Shown here: positions 1-6,950 of the stretch, one piece after another | Numbering within the stretch: position 1 is the first letter of the stretch | Layout: each line of letters opens with the position of its first letter | Source: Actinomycetota bacterium | GTDB lineage: Bacteria; Actinomycetota; Thermoleophilia; Gaiellales; Gaiellaceae | Length of the DNA: 7,500 bases | NCBI GenBank assembly: GCA_013694685.1 | Contig: JACDBY010000246.1 | Span: 1 to 7,500, forward strand | Direction of reading: 5' to 3' | Notes under the pieces: generated by a model | Seen by the model: the letters and a program-made list of their open reading frames with translations, nothing else | The model's database searches: none | What the model was told of the DNA's origin: nothing | Made by a program: the position numbers and the translations under genes

Positions 1-642
1 ACCGTCGTCTCGGGGTTCTCCGGGATCGCCGGGATCAACAACTACACGCCCTCGTTCGTCGGAGACATGGTGAATGACCGCTATCGCCTCTACTACATCG
101 CGCTCGGCGTTGCGGTGGTGTCGTTCGCGCTCATCCGCTTCCTCATCCGGACGCCGTTCGGGCTCGCGCTGCAGGGCATTCGCGACGAGCCGGTCCGGAT
201 GAGCTCCCTCGGCTACGCCGTTCCGCTTCACCGTACCCTGGCATTCGGGCTGGCCGCGTTCCTCGCCTCGCTCGCAGGCGTGCTCCTCGTCTGGTGGCAG
301 GGGCAGATCGCGCCGGGCGACATCGGGCTGCAGGCTACGATCGACCTTCTCATCGTCGCGGTCATCGGTGGTCTCGGCAGGGTCGAAGGCGCCTGGCTCG
401 GTGCGTTCACCTTCATCGTCATCAACAACTACATCCGCGACAGCTGGCTGACGGACCTGCTCGACGACGTCAAGATCGGCGGCAGCTTCCAAACGATCAT
501 CGGGCTCATCTTCCTCGCCATCGTGATCGTGTCGCCCGACGGATTGCTCGGGCTGTGGGACCGCCTCTGGGGTCTTGTCCGGCGAGGCGGCGGTCCGGAC
601 CGGCCCACGATCGAACCGAGCCCGGCGGGTCAGCAGGGATGA
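1..642 (+). CDS. livM: Branched-chain amino acid-type ABC transporter permease, LivM family (C-terminal part)
   Basis: This is one of the two membrane subunits of a HAAT/branched-chain amino acid-type importer. It would form the channel through the inner membrane with a LivH partner, which is not in the window. The reading frame is open from base 1, so the N-terminus is cut off by the window edge and the ATG at 67 is internal; 213 residues are visible. Several hydrophobic segments can be seen, and the stretch IVAVIGGLGRVEGAWLGA (about residues 118-135 of the visible part) matches the conserved cytoplasmic loop that contacts the ATPase in LivM proteins. The end, IVSPDGLLGLWDR followed by a short polar tail, is typical of the family. 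The solute-binding protein and both ATPases follow directly. The family assignment is firm. The substrate is not shown: such transporters carry amino acids but also amides, urea and aromatic acids. Confidence 0.93.
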   Translation, partial: TVVSGFSGIAGINNYTPSFVGDMVNDRYRLYYIALGVAVVSFALIRFLIRTPFGLALQGIRDEPVRMSSLGYAVPLHRTLAFGLAAFLASLAGVLLVWWQGQIAPGDIGLQATIDLLIVAVIGGLGRVEGAWLGAFTFIVINNYIRDSWLTDLLDDVKIGGSFQTIIGLIFLAIVIVSPDGLLGLWDRLWGLVRRGGGPDRPTIEPSPAGQQG

Positions 643-728
643 GAAAGGAGGGAGGGGCCGGAGTCGTGGTCGAGCGCAGGTTTCATCCAGAGAGGTTCTG
701 CATCCAACAAGGAGGGCAACGAGTATGA
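639..728 (+). CDS. Possible 29-aa coupling/leader ORF between livM and the binding-protein gene
   Basis: A short frame starts at an ATG that overlaps the livM stop (ATGA at 639-642). It ends with a TGA that overlaps the binding-protein start (ATGA at 725-728). It would encode a basic, glycine-rich 29-residue peptide of no recognised family, with one cysteine. The double overlap would let ribosomes pass from livM to the next gene without leaving the message. Against it, no well-placed ribosome binding site precedes its ATG, the next gene has its own strong site, and ATGA overlaps arise readily by chance in GC-rich DNA. It may simply be an untranslated spacer. Confidence 0.2.
   Translation: MRKEGGAGVVVERRFHPERFCIQQGGQRV
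709..716 (+). promoter_or_regulatory. Strong ribosome binding site of the solute-binding protein gene
   Basis: AAGGAGGG lies 8 bases before the ATG at 725. It is a near-perfect Shine-Dalgarno sequence and decides the start, since the same frame is open back to 575. It is the strongest such site in the operon part of the window, consistent with high expression of a binding protein. Confidence 0.8.
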
Positions 729-2128
729 GTTCCACACGGCGTTGGAAGCTTCTGCTTCCGCTCGGCGTGATCGCGGTCGTCGCCTCGGTTCTCGTCTCGA
801 CGTCGGCAGCGACGTCGCAGGCGCGCGAGGTTCGGGTCGCGATCATGACCGACTGCAAGGGCGGCTTCGGCTTCGGCTACGAGCCGGATATCGGCGGCGC
901 GCAGGCGGCGTTCGCCCAGTACGCGGGCGGCAAGGTCAAGAACAAGAAGAAGCCGTCCGCGGGCATGACCGGGGTCAAGGTCGGTAACACGTCCGTGAAG
1001 ATCGTCGGGTACGGCTGCGGCGACGACACGGTGCCGACGGCGGTCAAGGAGACGCGGCGTCTCATGGAGCAGCTCAAGGCCGACGTCATGGTCGGGCCGC
1101 TCTCCGGTGACGAGGCGGTCTACGTCGCGAACTACGCGAAGTCGCATCCGACGAAGACGTTCATCATCGGTACCGCAGGTTCCCAGGATCCGACGCTCCA
1201 GATCGCGCCGAAGAACATGTTCCGGTACTTCGGTGACGGGGCTCAGTGGAACGCGGGCATCGGCGAGATCGCGTACAAGAAGCTGAAGTGGCGCAACGCC
1301 GCGATCATCATGGACGACTACAGCTTCGGCTGGACGTCCGCGGCGGGGATCATCGCCGACTTCTGCGCGATCGGCGGCAAGATCACGAAGCGGGTGTTCC
1401 CGCCGCTGAACACGACCGACTACTCGTCCTACGTCCAGCAGCTTCCCGCGCCCGACTCGGTAGACGGGTACTTCTGGGTCGTCGGCGGAACGGGCACGAG
1501 CGCGGCCCTCAAGGCCTACGAGCAGGCCTACGGGGCGCTCAAGCCGAGCCAGCACATCGGCAACCTGTTCTTCGCCTTCCTCGGCGCAGACAGGGTCGTG
1601 GCTCCGAAGGTCGTGGGCTCGTACGTCGGCGGCTTCGGCACCGGCCCAGGACTGAAGACGAAGCAGGCCAAGGCGTATGAGGCCATCATGGCCAGGCACT
1701 ACCCGGGGCTGAACGGCGGGAACTACGCCGACGGCTTCGTCTCCAACTACTACCACGGGGCATGGGCGCTCGTGCAGGGCCTCACGAAGTCGAAGGGGCA
1801 GGTCGGCGCCGCGCTGCAGAAGGCGATGCCGCGGACGCTCAAGTCGGCCTACCAGGTCTCGGGCGGCGGCGTCATGAAGCTCGATGGGAACCGTCAGGCG
1901 ATCCAGGACCAGTATCCGCTCCAGATCGTCAAGAACAAGGACGGCAGCATCGGCACCGCGGTCGTCGGCTTCGTCCCGAACGTCAACCAGTCGTTCGGCG
2001 GGCTCTTCAAGAAGACGAGCCCGGCACCCGGCCGCACGCAGCCGGCGTGCGTGAAGAAGAACCTGCCGTGGCAGGGCAAGATCAAGGCGGTCAAGAACGG
2101 CACCATCACGAACGCGGTCATCAAGTAG
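725..2128 (+). CDS. ABC transporter substrate-binding protein, type 1 periplasmic-binding fold (LivJ-like)
   Basis: This is the extracytoplasmic receptor that captures the substrate and delivers it to the LivM/LivH channel. The protein has 467 residues. The N-terminus is a classic Sec signal: basic residues at 5-8, a hydrophobic core at about 9-25, and a likely cleavage after SQA (residue 33). There is no lipobox cysteine, so it is not an evident lipoprotein, unlike many binding proteins of Gram-positive bacteria. The mature protein starts with a beta-strand (VRVAIMTD, about 37-43). Further on come the ADVMVGPLSGDE segment (119-130) and FIIGTAGSQDP (146-155), both typical of the Leu/Ile/Val-binding (Peripla_BP_6) fold. 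Four cysteines (44, 98, 214, 442) could form two disulphides outside the cell. The C-terminal 30 or so residues are lysine-rich. The start is set by the strong ribosome binding site. The ligand cannot be read from the sequence. Confidence 0.93.
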   Translation: MSSTRRWKLLLPLGVIAVVASVLVSTSAATSQAREVRVAIMTDCKGGFGFGYEPDIGGAQAAFAQYAGGKVKNKKKPSAGMTGVKVGNTSVKIVGYGCGDDTVPTAVKETRRLMEQLKADVMVGPLSGDEAVYVANYAKSHPTKTFIIGTAGSQDPTLQIAPKNMFRYFGDGAQWNAGIGEIAYKKLKWRNAAIIMDDYSFGWTSAAGIIADFCAIGGKITKRVFPPLNTTDYSSYVQQLPAPDSVDGYFWVVGGTGTSAALKAYEQAYGALKPSQHIGNLFFAFLGADRVVAPKVVGSYVGGFGTGPGLKTKQAKAYEAIMARHYPGLNGGNYADGFVSNYYHGAWALVQGLTKSKGQVGAALQKAMPRTLKSAYQVSGGGVMKLDGNRQAIQDQYPLQIVKNKDGSIGTAVVGFVPNVNQSFGGLFKKTSPAPGRTQPACVKKNLPWQGKIKAVKNGTITNAVIK

Positions 2129-2133
2129 CTCGG

Positions 2134-2997
2134 GTGACCGACGCAGTGGGAAACGGTGTGGGGGACAGACCTGAGTCTGTTCCCCACAACGGGCAGAGCG
2201 TGGGGGACGGACTTCAGTCCGTCTCCCACACGGATTCTCTCGAGCCGATCCTCCGTCTCCGGGGGGTCGGCCGGCGCTTCGGCGGCGTCCAGGCCGTGCG
2301 AGACGTCGATCTCGACGTGGCGCCCGGAGAGCGCCGCGCGATCCTCGGCCCGAACGGGGCCGGCAAGACGACGCTCTTCAACCTCGTCGCCGGCGACTTC
2401 CCGCCGACCTCGGGCACGATCGAGGTCGCGGGGCAGGACGTGACACATCTCCCTGCGCGCGTGCGGCCAAAGCTCGGGCTCGCGCGCACGTACCAGAAGA
2501 CGCGCCTCTTCCCCGGTCTCTCCGTCGTCGACAACATCGTTCTCGCACTCATCGGGCACGACGGCGTTCGGCTCCGGGCATTTCCGAGCCGCGGCGATCG
2601 CGCGCGGCGAGCACGCGCACGTCTGGCGGCAGAGCAGGTCTGGCTCGGGCCAAAGGCCGACGCGCTCGTCCGCGACCTCTCCCACGGCGAGCAGCGACAG
2701 CTCGAGGTGGGCATGGCGAGTGCGGTCGAGCCGCGGCTGATGATGCTCGACGAGCCTGCGTCCGGGCTCTCGCGGGGCGAGCGCGAGCGCCTGACGGAGC
2801 TCCTGGTCGGCCTCCCGGCCGACGTCACGCTGATCCTCATCGAGCACGACATGGACGTCGCGCTCACGGTCGCCGGTTATGTGACGATGATGCACGACGG
2901 GCGGAAGGTCGTCGAAGGGACGCCCGCCGAGATCCGCGCGAACCAGATGGTGCACGAGATCTACCTCGGGAGTCGCTTCCACGAGGAGGGTGAGTGA
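2134..2997 (+). CDS. livG: ABC transporter ATP-binding protein, LivG family
   Basis: This is one of the two ATPases that drive the importer from the cytoplasm. Counting from the GTG at 2134 (287 residues), Walker A GPNGAGKTT is at 72-80, the Q-loop glutamine at 121, the signature LSHGEQ at 182-187, Walker B LMMLDE at 202-207 and the H-loop histidine at 238. All key residues are present, so it should be active. The start is uncertain. The family normally begins just before the strand ILRLRGVGRRFGG (about 39-51), so this start adds roughly 30 residues encoded by two tandem DNA palindromes. Other in-frame GTG codons are at 2146, 2158 and 2200; the last gives 265 residues, nearer the usual 250-260. 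None has a convincing ribosome binding site. The gene begins 5 bases after the binding-protein stop and overlaps livF by GTGA. Confidence 0.93.
   Translation: MTDAVGNGVGDRPESVPHNGQSVGDGLQSVSHTDSLEPILRLRGVGRRFGGVQAVRDVDLDVAPGERRAILGPNGAGKTTLFNLVAGDFPPTSGTIEVAGQDVTHLPARVRPKLGLARTYQKTRLFPGLSVVDNIVLALIGHDGVRLRAFPSRGDRARRARARLAAEQVWLGPKADALVRDLSHGEQRQLEVGMASAVEPRLMMLDEPASGLSRGERERLTELLVGLPADVTLILIEHDMDVALTVAGYVTMMHDGRKVVEGTPAEIRANQMVHEIYLGSRFHEEGE
2157..2188 (+). repeat. REP-like palindrome, copy 1
   Basis: A 14-base arm (2157-2170, TGTGGGGGACAGAC) pairs with 2175-2188 around the 4-base loop CTGA. All positions pair as RNA, with one G-U wobble. It lies 28 bases after the binding-protein stop, and no U-tract follows, so it is not a standard terminator. 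It resembles the hairpins found between malE and malF in enteric bacteria, which protect the upstream message. It is in frame with the longest livG reading. Confidence 0.85.
2200..2229 (+). repeat. REP-like palindrome, copy 2
   Basis: A 13-base arm (2200-2212, GTGGGGGACGGAC) pairs with 2217-2229 around the loop TTCA, with one G-U wobble. It begins exactly 42 bases after the equivalent base of copy 1. Relative to copy 1, one A-T pair has become G-C on both sides, a compensatory change that argues for selection on the hairpin. Its first three bases are a possible GTG start for livG. Confidence 0.85.
2983..2990 (+). promoter_or_regulatory. Ribosome binding site of livF, inside the end of livG
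   Basis: GAGGAGGG ends 3 bases before the GTG at 2994 and lies in the last codons of livG. Together with the GTGA stop/start overlap, it indicates coupled translation of the two ATPases. Confidence 0.6.
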
Positions 2998-3713
2998 CGG
3001 ACGTGCTGCTCGAGGTGGAGGACCTGGACGCCTTCTACGGGAGCGCGCAGGCGCTCGAGCACGTGTCGCTCTCGATGGGCGTGGAGGCCGTGGCCGTGAT
3101 CGGACGCAACGGCATGGGCAAGACGACGCTCTGCAACGCCGTCATGGGCGTCGCGCCGCCCTCGGCGCGCGGCTCCGTCCGCTTCGCCGGCAGCGAGCTG
3201 CTGGGGCGTCCCTCGTACAAGATCGCGCAGGCCGGCATCGCCTACGTCCCGCAGGGCCGCCGCCTGTTCCAGTCGCTCTCCACGGACGAGCACCTGAAGA
3301 TGATCCGGCCGCCCCGGTCGGCCCGGTGGACGCCGGCGGCCGTCTACGAGCTCTTTCCGCGTCTCGCCGAGCGCAAGCGGATCTCGGCGACGCAGCTCTC
3401 GGGCGGCGAGCAGCAGATGCTCGCGATCGGAAGGGCGCTGCTGACGGGCCCCCAGCTCCTCCTGATGGACGAGCCTTCGGAGGGGCTCGCGCCGACGATC
3501 GTAGAGCTGGTGATCGCGACCTGTCAGAAGCTCGTCGAGGAGGGAATGGCGATTTTGCTCGTCGAGCAGAACCTCGGCGTGGCGACCTCGGTCGCCGACC
3601 GGCAGCTCGTGATGGTGGCCGGGCGGCTCGCGGCGGAGACGACGGCGGCCGCGCTCGTCGACGACCCCGACGCCCAGCGCCGATACCTGGGCGTCGAACC
3701 GCTGGCCTCGTGA
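2994..3713 (+). CDS. livF: ABC transporter ATP-binding protein, LivF family
   Basis: This is the second ATPase of the importer, expected to pair with LivG under the LivH/LivM channel. The protein has 239 residues, the usual family length. Walker A GRNGMGKT is at 37-44, the Q-loop glutamine at 87 in YVPQGRRLF, the signature LSGGEQQML at 135-143 and Walker B LLLMDE at 155-160. The sequence ILLVEQN in the switch region carries glutamine where most ABC ATPases have the H-loop histidine, which is normal for LivF. The GTG start overlaps the livG stop by four bases and has a good ribosome binding site in the end of livG. The product is complete and all catalytic motifs are intact. Its end lies only 19 bases before the next gene, so the non-transport genes downstream are probably on the same transcript. 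Confidence 0.94.
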   Translation: MTDVLLEVEDLDAFYGSAQALEHVSLSMGVEAVAVIGRNGMGKTTLCNAVMGVAPPSARGSVRFAGSELLGRPSYKIAQAGIAYVPQGRRLFQSLSTDEHLKMIRPPRSARWTPAAVYELFPRLAERKRISATQLSGGEQQMLAIGRALLTGPQLLLMDEPSEGLAPTIVELVIATCQKLVEEGMAILLVEQNLGVATSVADRQLVMVAGRLAAETTAAALVDDPDAQRRYLGVEPLAS

Positions 3714-3732
3714 TCCGGACGGGAAGGTGCTC

Positions 3733-4950
3733 GTGACGACCGTCGTCCTCGTCGGCACGCTCGACACGAAGGGCGGCGAGTACGCGTTCCTCGCCGACCG
3801 CATCCGCGAGCACGGGGTCGAGGTGCTGCTCGTGGATGCCGGGATCGTCGGCGAGCCGCTCGCGACACCCGACGTGACGCGGGAGGAGGTTGCCGCCGCG
3901 GCCGGCGCCGATGTCGCCGCCCTGGCTGCCGCGGGCGACCGCGGCGCAGCCGTCGAGACGATGGCGCGTGGGGCGGCGAGCGTCGTCGAGGGGCTCTACG
4001 CCGAGGGCCGCCTCGACGCGATCGGCGGCCTCGGCGGCTCCGGCGGCTCAGCGCTCGTGACACACGCGATGCGGGCGCTGCCGATCGGTGTCCCGAAGCT
4101 CATGGTCTCGACCGTCGCCTCGGGCGACACGACCCCCTACGTCGGCTCCGTCGACGTGACGATGATGTACTCGGTCGTCGACATCGCGGGCATCAACCGC
4201 GTCTCGGCCCGGATCATCGCCAACGCTGCCGGGGCACTCGCCGGGATGGCGAAGGTGACCTTGCCGGAGCTCGGGGAGGAGAAGCCGATCGTCGTCGCCT
4301 CGATGTTCGGGGTCACGACCGCGGCGGTGACGACAGCACGCGAGCGGCTCGAGGAGCTCGGCTACGAGGTGCTCGTCTTCCACCAGACCGGCGCGGGCGG
4401 CGGCTCGATGGAGAAGCTCCTCGCGAGCGGCTTCGCGGTCGGCTCGCTCGACGTGACGACGACCGAGTTCTGCGACCAGGTCGCCGGCGGCGTACTCGCG
4501 GCCGTGCCCGAGCGGCTCGAGTCGGCCGGCGCGGCCGGGCTTCCGCAGGTCGTCTCGCTCGGCGCGCTCGACATGGTCAACTTCGGGCCGCGCGACACGG
4601 TGCCGGAGCGGTACGCCGACCGGAACCTGTACGTCCACAATCCGACGATCACGCTGATGCGGACGACGCCCGACGAATGTCGGGAGATCGCGCGGCTCGT
4701 CGCCCGCAAGCTCAACGCCGCGAACGGGCCGACCGTCCTCTTCATCCCCCTCCGCGGCGTCTCCGCGATTGCGACCGAGGGTCAGCCGTTCCACGACCCC
4801 ATGGCCGACGAGGCGCTCTTCTCGACACTGAGAGAGGAGCTCGACACGGCAAAGGTCGAGGTGCACGAGCTCGAGCTCGACGTGAACGACGAGGCGTTCG
4901 CGCTCGCGATGGCGAACCGTCTGCACGAGCTGCTCGAGGCCCGACCATGA
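3733..4950 (+). CDS. Tm-1-like ATP-binding domain protein (UPF0261 family)
   Basis: This is a cytoplasmic protein of the UPF0261 family, whose best-known member is the N-terminal half of tomato Tm-1, an ATP-binding inhibitor of tobamovirus replication. The role of bacterial members is not established. Motifs counted from the GTG at 3733 (405 residues): [11 protein letters not shown] at the N-terminus (GTLDTKG 8-14), the glycine-rich GGLGGSGGS at 98-106, [13 protein letters not shown] at 126-138, and [12 protein letters not shown] at 216-227. The length is normal for the family and the frame is unbroken. A GTG at 3727 is also possible. I prefer 3733 because GGGAAGG (3721-3727) then sits 5 bases upstream and the protein begins right at the conserved strand. 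The stop overlaps the next start (ATGA), a strong sign that the two products work together. The family call is confident; the activity is unknown. Confidence 0.9.
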   Translation: MTTVVLVGTLDTKGGEYAFLADRIREHGVEVLLVDAGIVGEPLATPDVTREEVAAAAGADVAALAAAGDRGAAVETMARGAASVVEGLYAEGRLDAIGGLGGSGGSALVTHAMRALPIGVPKLMVSTVASGDTTPYVGSVDVTMMYSVVDIAGINRVSARIIANAAGALAGMAKVTLPELGEEKPIVVASMFGVTTAAVTTARERLEELGYEVLVFHQTGAGGGSMEKLLASGFAVGSLDVTTTEFCDQVAGGVLAAVPERLESAGAAGLPQVVSLGALDMVNFGPRDTVPERYADRNLYVHNPTITLMRTTPDECREIARLVARKLNAANGPTVLFIPLRGVSAIATEGQPFHDPMADEALFSTLREELDTAKVEVHELELDVNDEAFALAMANRLHELLEARP

Positions 4951-5768
4951 GGAGGCAGGAGGCGCTCACCCGGCTGCGCGCGCAGATCGAGTCCCGGAGC
5001 CCGATCATCGGTGCCGGCGCGGGAACCGGCCTCTCCGCGAAGTGCGCCGAAGCCGGCGGCTGCGACCTGATCATCATCTACAACTCGGGCCGCTACCGGA
5101 TGGCCGGTCGTGGCTCGCTCTCGGGCCTGCTGCCGTACGGCGACGCGAACGCGATCGTCGTCGACATGTCCCGTGAGGTGTTGCCGATCGTTCGGGAAAC
5201 GCCCGTCCTCGCCGGCGTCTGCGGCACCGATCCGTTCCGGCTGATGGACGTCTTCCTCGACGAGCTCCGGCGGATCGGCTTCAGCGGCGTCCAGAACTTC
5301 CCGACAGTCGGGCTCTTCGACGGCACGATCCGCCAGAACCTCGAGGAGACGGGGATGGGCTACGGGCTCGAGGTCGACCTGATCCGCCTCGCGCGGGAGA
5401 AGGACTTCCTGACGGCGCCCTACGCGTTCACGGTCGACGAGGCGGTGGCGATGGCCGAGGCGGGCGCGGACGTGCTCGTCCCGCACATGGGTCTCACCAC
5501 GGGTGGCTCGGTCGGCGCGGAGACCGCGAAGACGCTCGACGACTGCATCCCTCTCATCCAGGCGATGCACGACGCCGCGAAGGAGGTCTCGCGGGAGATC
5601 ATCGTCCTCTGTCACGGCGGCCCGATCGCCGAGCCGGACGACGCCGCCTACGTGATCGCGAAGACGGACGGCATCGTGGGCTTCTTCGGCGCCTCCTCGA
5701 TGGAGCGCCTGCCGACCGAGACCGCGATGACCGAGAACATGCGCCGCTTCAAGTCGATCCCCACGTAG
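4947..5768 (+). CDS. Phosphoenolpyruvate hydrolase-family TIM-barrel protein
   Basis: The protein has 273 residues and belongs to the PEP_hydrolase/TIM-barrel family (formerly described as a TIM-barrel signal transduction domain). It corresponds to the C-terminal half of plant Tm-1-type proteins. Motifs: [20 protein letters not shown] at 19-38, IYNSGRYRM at 44-52 followed by [15 protein letters not shown] (56-70), GVCGTDPF at 90-97, [13 protein letters not shown] at 114-126, the barrel strand ADVLVPHMG at 174-182, LCHGGPI at 221-227 and [11 protein letters not shown] at 246-256. The repeated strand-glycine pattern fits a TIM barrel with phosphate- or carboxylate-binding loops. Despite the family name, hydrolysis of phosphoenolpyruvate has not been shown for this type. 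The ATG overlaps the stop of the Tm-1-like gene, with GAGG seven bases upstream. The natural substrate is probably related to what the transporter imports; this is inference. Confidence 0.88.
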   Translation: MRRQEALTRLRAQIESRSPIIGAGAGTGLSAKCAEAGGCDLIIIYNSGRYRMAGRGSLSGLLPYGDANAIVVDMSREVLPIVRETPVLAGVCGTDPFRLMDVFLDELRRIGFSGVQNFPTVGLFDGTIRQNLEETGMGYGLEVDLIRLAREKDFLTAPYAFTVDEAVAMAEAGADVLVPHMGLTTGGSVGAETAKTLDDCIPLIQAMHDAAKEVSREIIVLCHGGPIAEPDDAAYVIAKTDGIVGFFGASSMERLPTETAMTENMRRFKSIPT

Positions 5769-5770
5769 GA

Positions 5771-5776
5771 GAGGAG
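5771..5776 (+). promoter_or_regulatory. Ribosome binding site of the cupin gene
   Basis: GAGGAG lies 9 bases before the ATG at 5786, in the 17-base gap after the TIM-barrel gene, and supports that start. Confidence 0.6.
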
Positions 5777-5785
5777 AGCTGAGCA

Positions 5786-6184
5786 ATGGGCAGTCGCTTC
5801 GTGATGAAGGACGAGGTCGAGACGACGAGCTTCGACTGGGGCACCGCCGGGATGCGCGGTGCGCCGACGAGCACGGGCTGCGAGTCGTACGTCGTGATGG
5901 ACGTCGAGCTCGCACCCGGCTTCGCGCACGCATTCCACAAGCACCCCGAGCAGGACGAGATGATCATCGTCAAGCAGGGCCGCATCGTGCAGTGGCTCGA
6001 CGACGACAAGGCCGAGCTCGGGCCAGGCGACTCGGTGCACATCGACCGAGACGTCGTCCACGGCTCGTACAACGACTTCGACGAGCCGGCGCACCTGCAG
6101 GTCGTGCTCGCGCCCGCCCACGGCGAGGGCGGCTACACCGCCGTCGACGTCTCGGCCGAGGATCCCTGGGCGTCGAAGCGCTGA
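5786..6184 (+). CDS. Small single-domain cupin protein
   Basis: The protein has 132 residues, one cupin beta-barrel and no signal peptide. Cupin motif 1, G(X)5HXH(X)4E(X)6G, is matched exactly by G45, H51, H53, E58 and G65. Motif 2 is present as G81...H92...N96, with the usual proline and second glycine both replaced by aspartate. The three histidines and the glutamate needed to hold a metal ion are therefore all present, so a metal-dependent enzyme (isomerase, dioxygenase or decarboxylase-like) is plausible, though a binding or sensing role is also possible. There is no DNA-binding domain. It begins 17 bases after the TIM-barrel gene with its own ribosome binding site and ends 4 bases before the hydrolase gene, so it fits a shared pathway. 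The fold is certain; the reaction is not. Confidence 0.88.
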   Translation: MGSRFVMKDEVETTSFDWGTAGMRGAPTSTGCESYVVMDVELAPGFAHAFHKHPEQDEMIIVKQGRIVQWLDDDKAELGPGDSVHIDRDVVHGSYNDFDEPAHLQVVLAPAHGEGGYTAVDVSAEDPWASKR

Positions 6185-6188
6185 CCCG

Positions 6189-6938
6189 ATGGCGATCCTG
6201 AACGCACAGGTGTGGGGCGAGCCCGGCGCCGAGCCGGTCGTCTGCCTCCACGGGGTGACGGGCCACTCGGGTCGCTTCGGCGGGTTGGCCGGGCGCCTCG
6301 CGGACCGCCGCGTACTCGCCTTCGACCTGCGCGGTCACGGCCGCTCGACCTGGGAGGCGCCGTGGGACGTCGAGACGCATCTCGAGGATTTGCGCGAGAC
6401 GGCCGACAGCCTCGGGGCCGGCCGCGCGACCTGGCTCGGCCACAGCTTCGGCGGACGGCTCGTCGCGCACCTCGCCGAGCGCGACCCAGATCGCGTGGAA
6501 CGCGCGATCCTGCTCGATCCCGCGATGCACGCCGAGCCGGCGCTCGCGAGCGAGCGCGCGGCCGGTCTGCGCGACGACGTCTCGTTCGCCTCCCCCGACG
6601 AGGCGGTCGACACTCGTCTCGCGGACGGATCGCTCTTCTCGACGCCGCGCGAGTTGCTCGAGGAGGAGGCGACCGCGCACCTCGCACGGGGCGACGACGA
6701 TCGCTACCGCTGGCGCTACTCGCCGACCGCGGTGATCGTCGCCTGGAGCGAGATGGCGACACCCGCGCCACCGTGGCCCGCATGCGAGACGCTCGTCGTC
6801 GTCGGAGCCCAGTCCTGGATCCCGCTCGCCGTGCCGCGGCTCCCCCACCTGCGCTCGCTTCCCGTTCCCGGCGGACACAGCGTCCTCTGGGACGACTTCG
6901 AGCTTGTCGCCGACGCGGTCGCGGACTTTCTCCGCTGA
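6189..6938 (+). CDS. Alpha/beta-fold hydrolase
   Basis: This 249-residue cytoplasmic enzyme of the alpha/beta hydrolase fold would probably cleave an ester, lactone, thioester or C-C bond in a compound handled by this operon. The oxyanion-hole HG motif is at 21-22, FDLRGHGRS at 45-53, the nucleophile elbow GHSFGG at 84-89 with Ser86, and the likely catalytic histidine at 230 in PGGHSVLW. The acidic residue usually found after the strand TLVVVG (201-206) is missing: the loop reads AQSWIP with no Asp or Glu. Asp110, after the strand AILLD, could serve instead, as in families where the acid sits earlier. The start is the first ATG after the cupin stop, four bases away, without a clear ribosome binding site, so translation may depend on the cupin gene. 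It is the last gene of the apparent operon; I see no U-rich terminator hairpin after it. Confidence 0.88.
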   Translation: MAILNAQVWGEPGAEPVVCLHGVTGHSGRFGGLAGRLADRRVLAFDLRGHGRSTWEAPWDVETHLEDLRETADSLGAGRATWLGHSFGGRLVAHLAERDPDRVERAILLDPAMHAEPALASERAAGLRDDVSFASPDEAVDTRLADGSLFSTPRELLEEEATAHLARGDDDRYRWRYSPTAVIVAWSEMATPAPPWPACETLVVVGAQSWIPLAVPRLPHLRSLPVPGGHSVLWDDFELVADAVADFLR

Positions 6939-6950
6939 GACCGGAGAGCA

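Noticed and set aside
575..724. 50-codon upstream extension of the binding-protein frame
   Set aside because: It would overlap livM and place basic, charged sequence before the signal peptide. The strong ribosome binding site supports the start at 725.
683..1756. Long minus-strand open frame opposite the binding-protein gene
   Set aside because: Arginine-, valine- and aspartate-rich translation with no family motifs. It is a GC-rich shadow of a well-recognised gene on the other strand.
2157..2229. Rho-independent terminator(s) after the binding-protein gene
   Set aside because: The hairpins are strong, but no run of T follows either one, and the next gene is immediately adjacent.
2157..2230. 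CRISPR-like repeat array
   Set aside because: There are only two units, each a self-palindrome, with a 12-base spacer and no cas genes.
1894..2982. Long minus-strand open frame opposite livG
   Set aside because: Low-complexity composition with no motif. It mirrors a complete ABC ATPase on the + strand.
4677..4946. Upstream extension of the TIM-barrel frame into the Tm-1-like gene
   Set aside because: The translation is arginine-rich and unlike the family. The family N-terminus fits the ATG at 4947.
4782..5933. 383-codon minus-strand frame opposite the TIM-barrel gene
   Set aside because: It spans the junctions of three + strand genes and reads as arginine/serine-rich noise.
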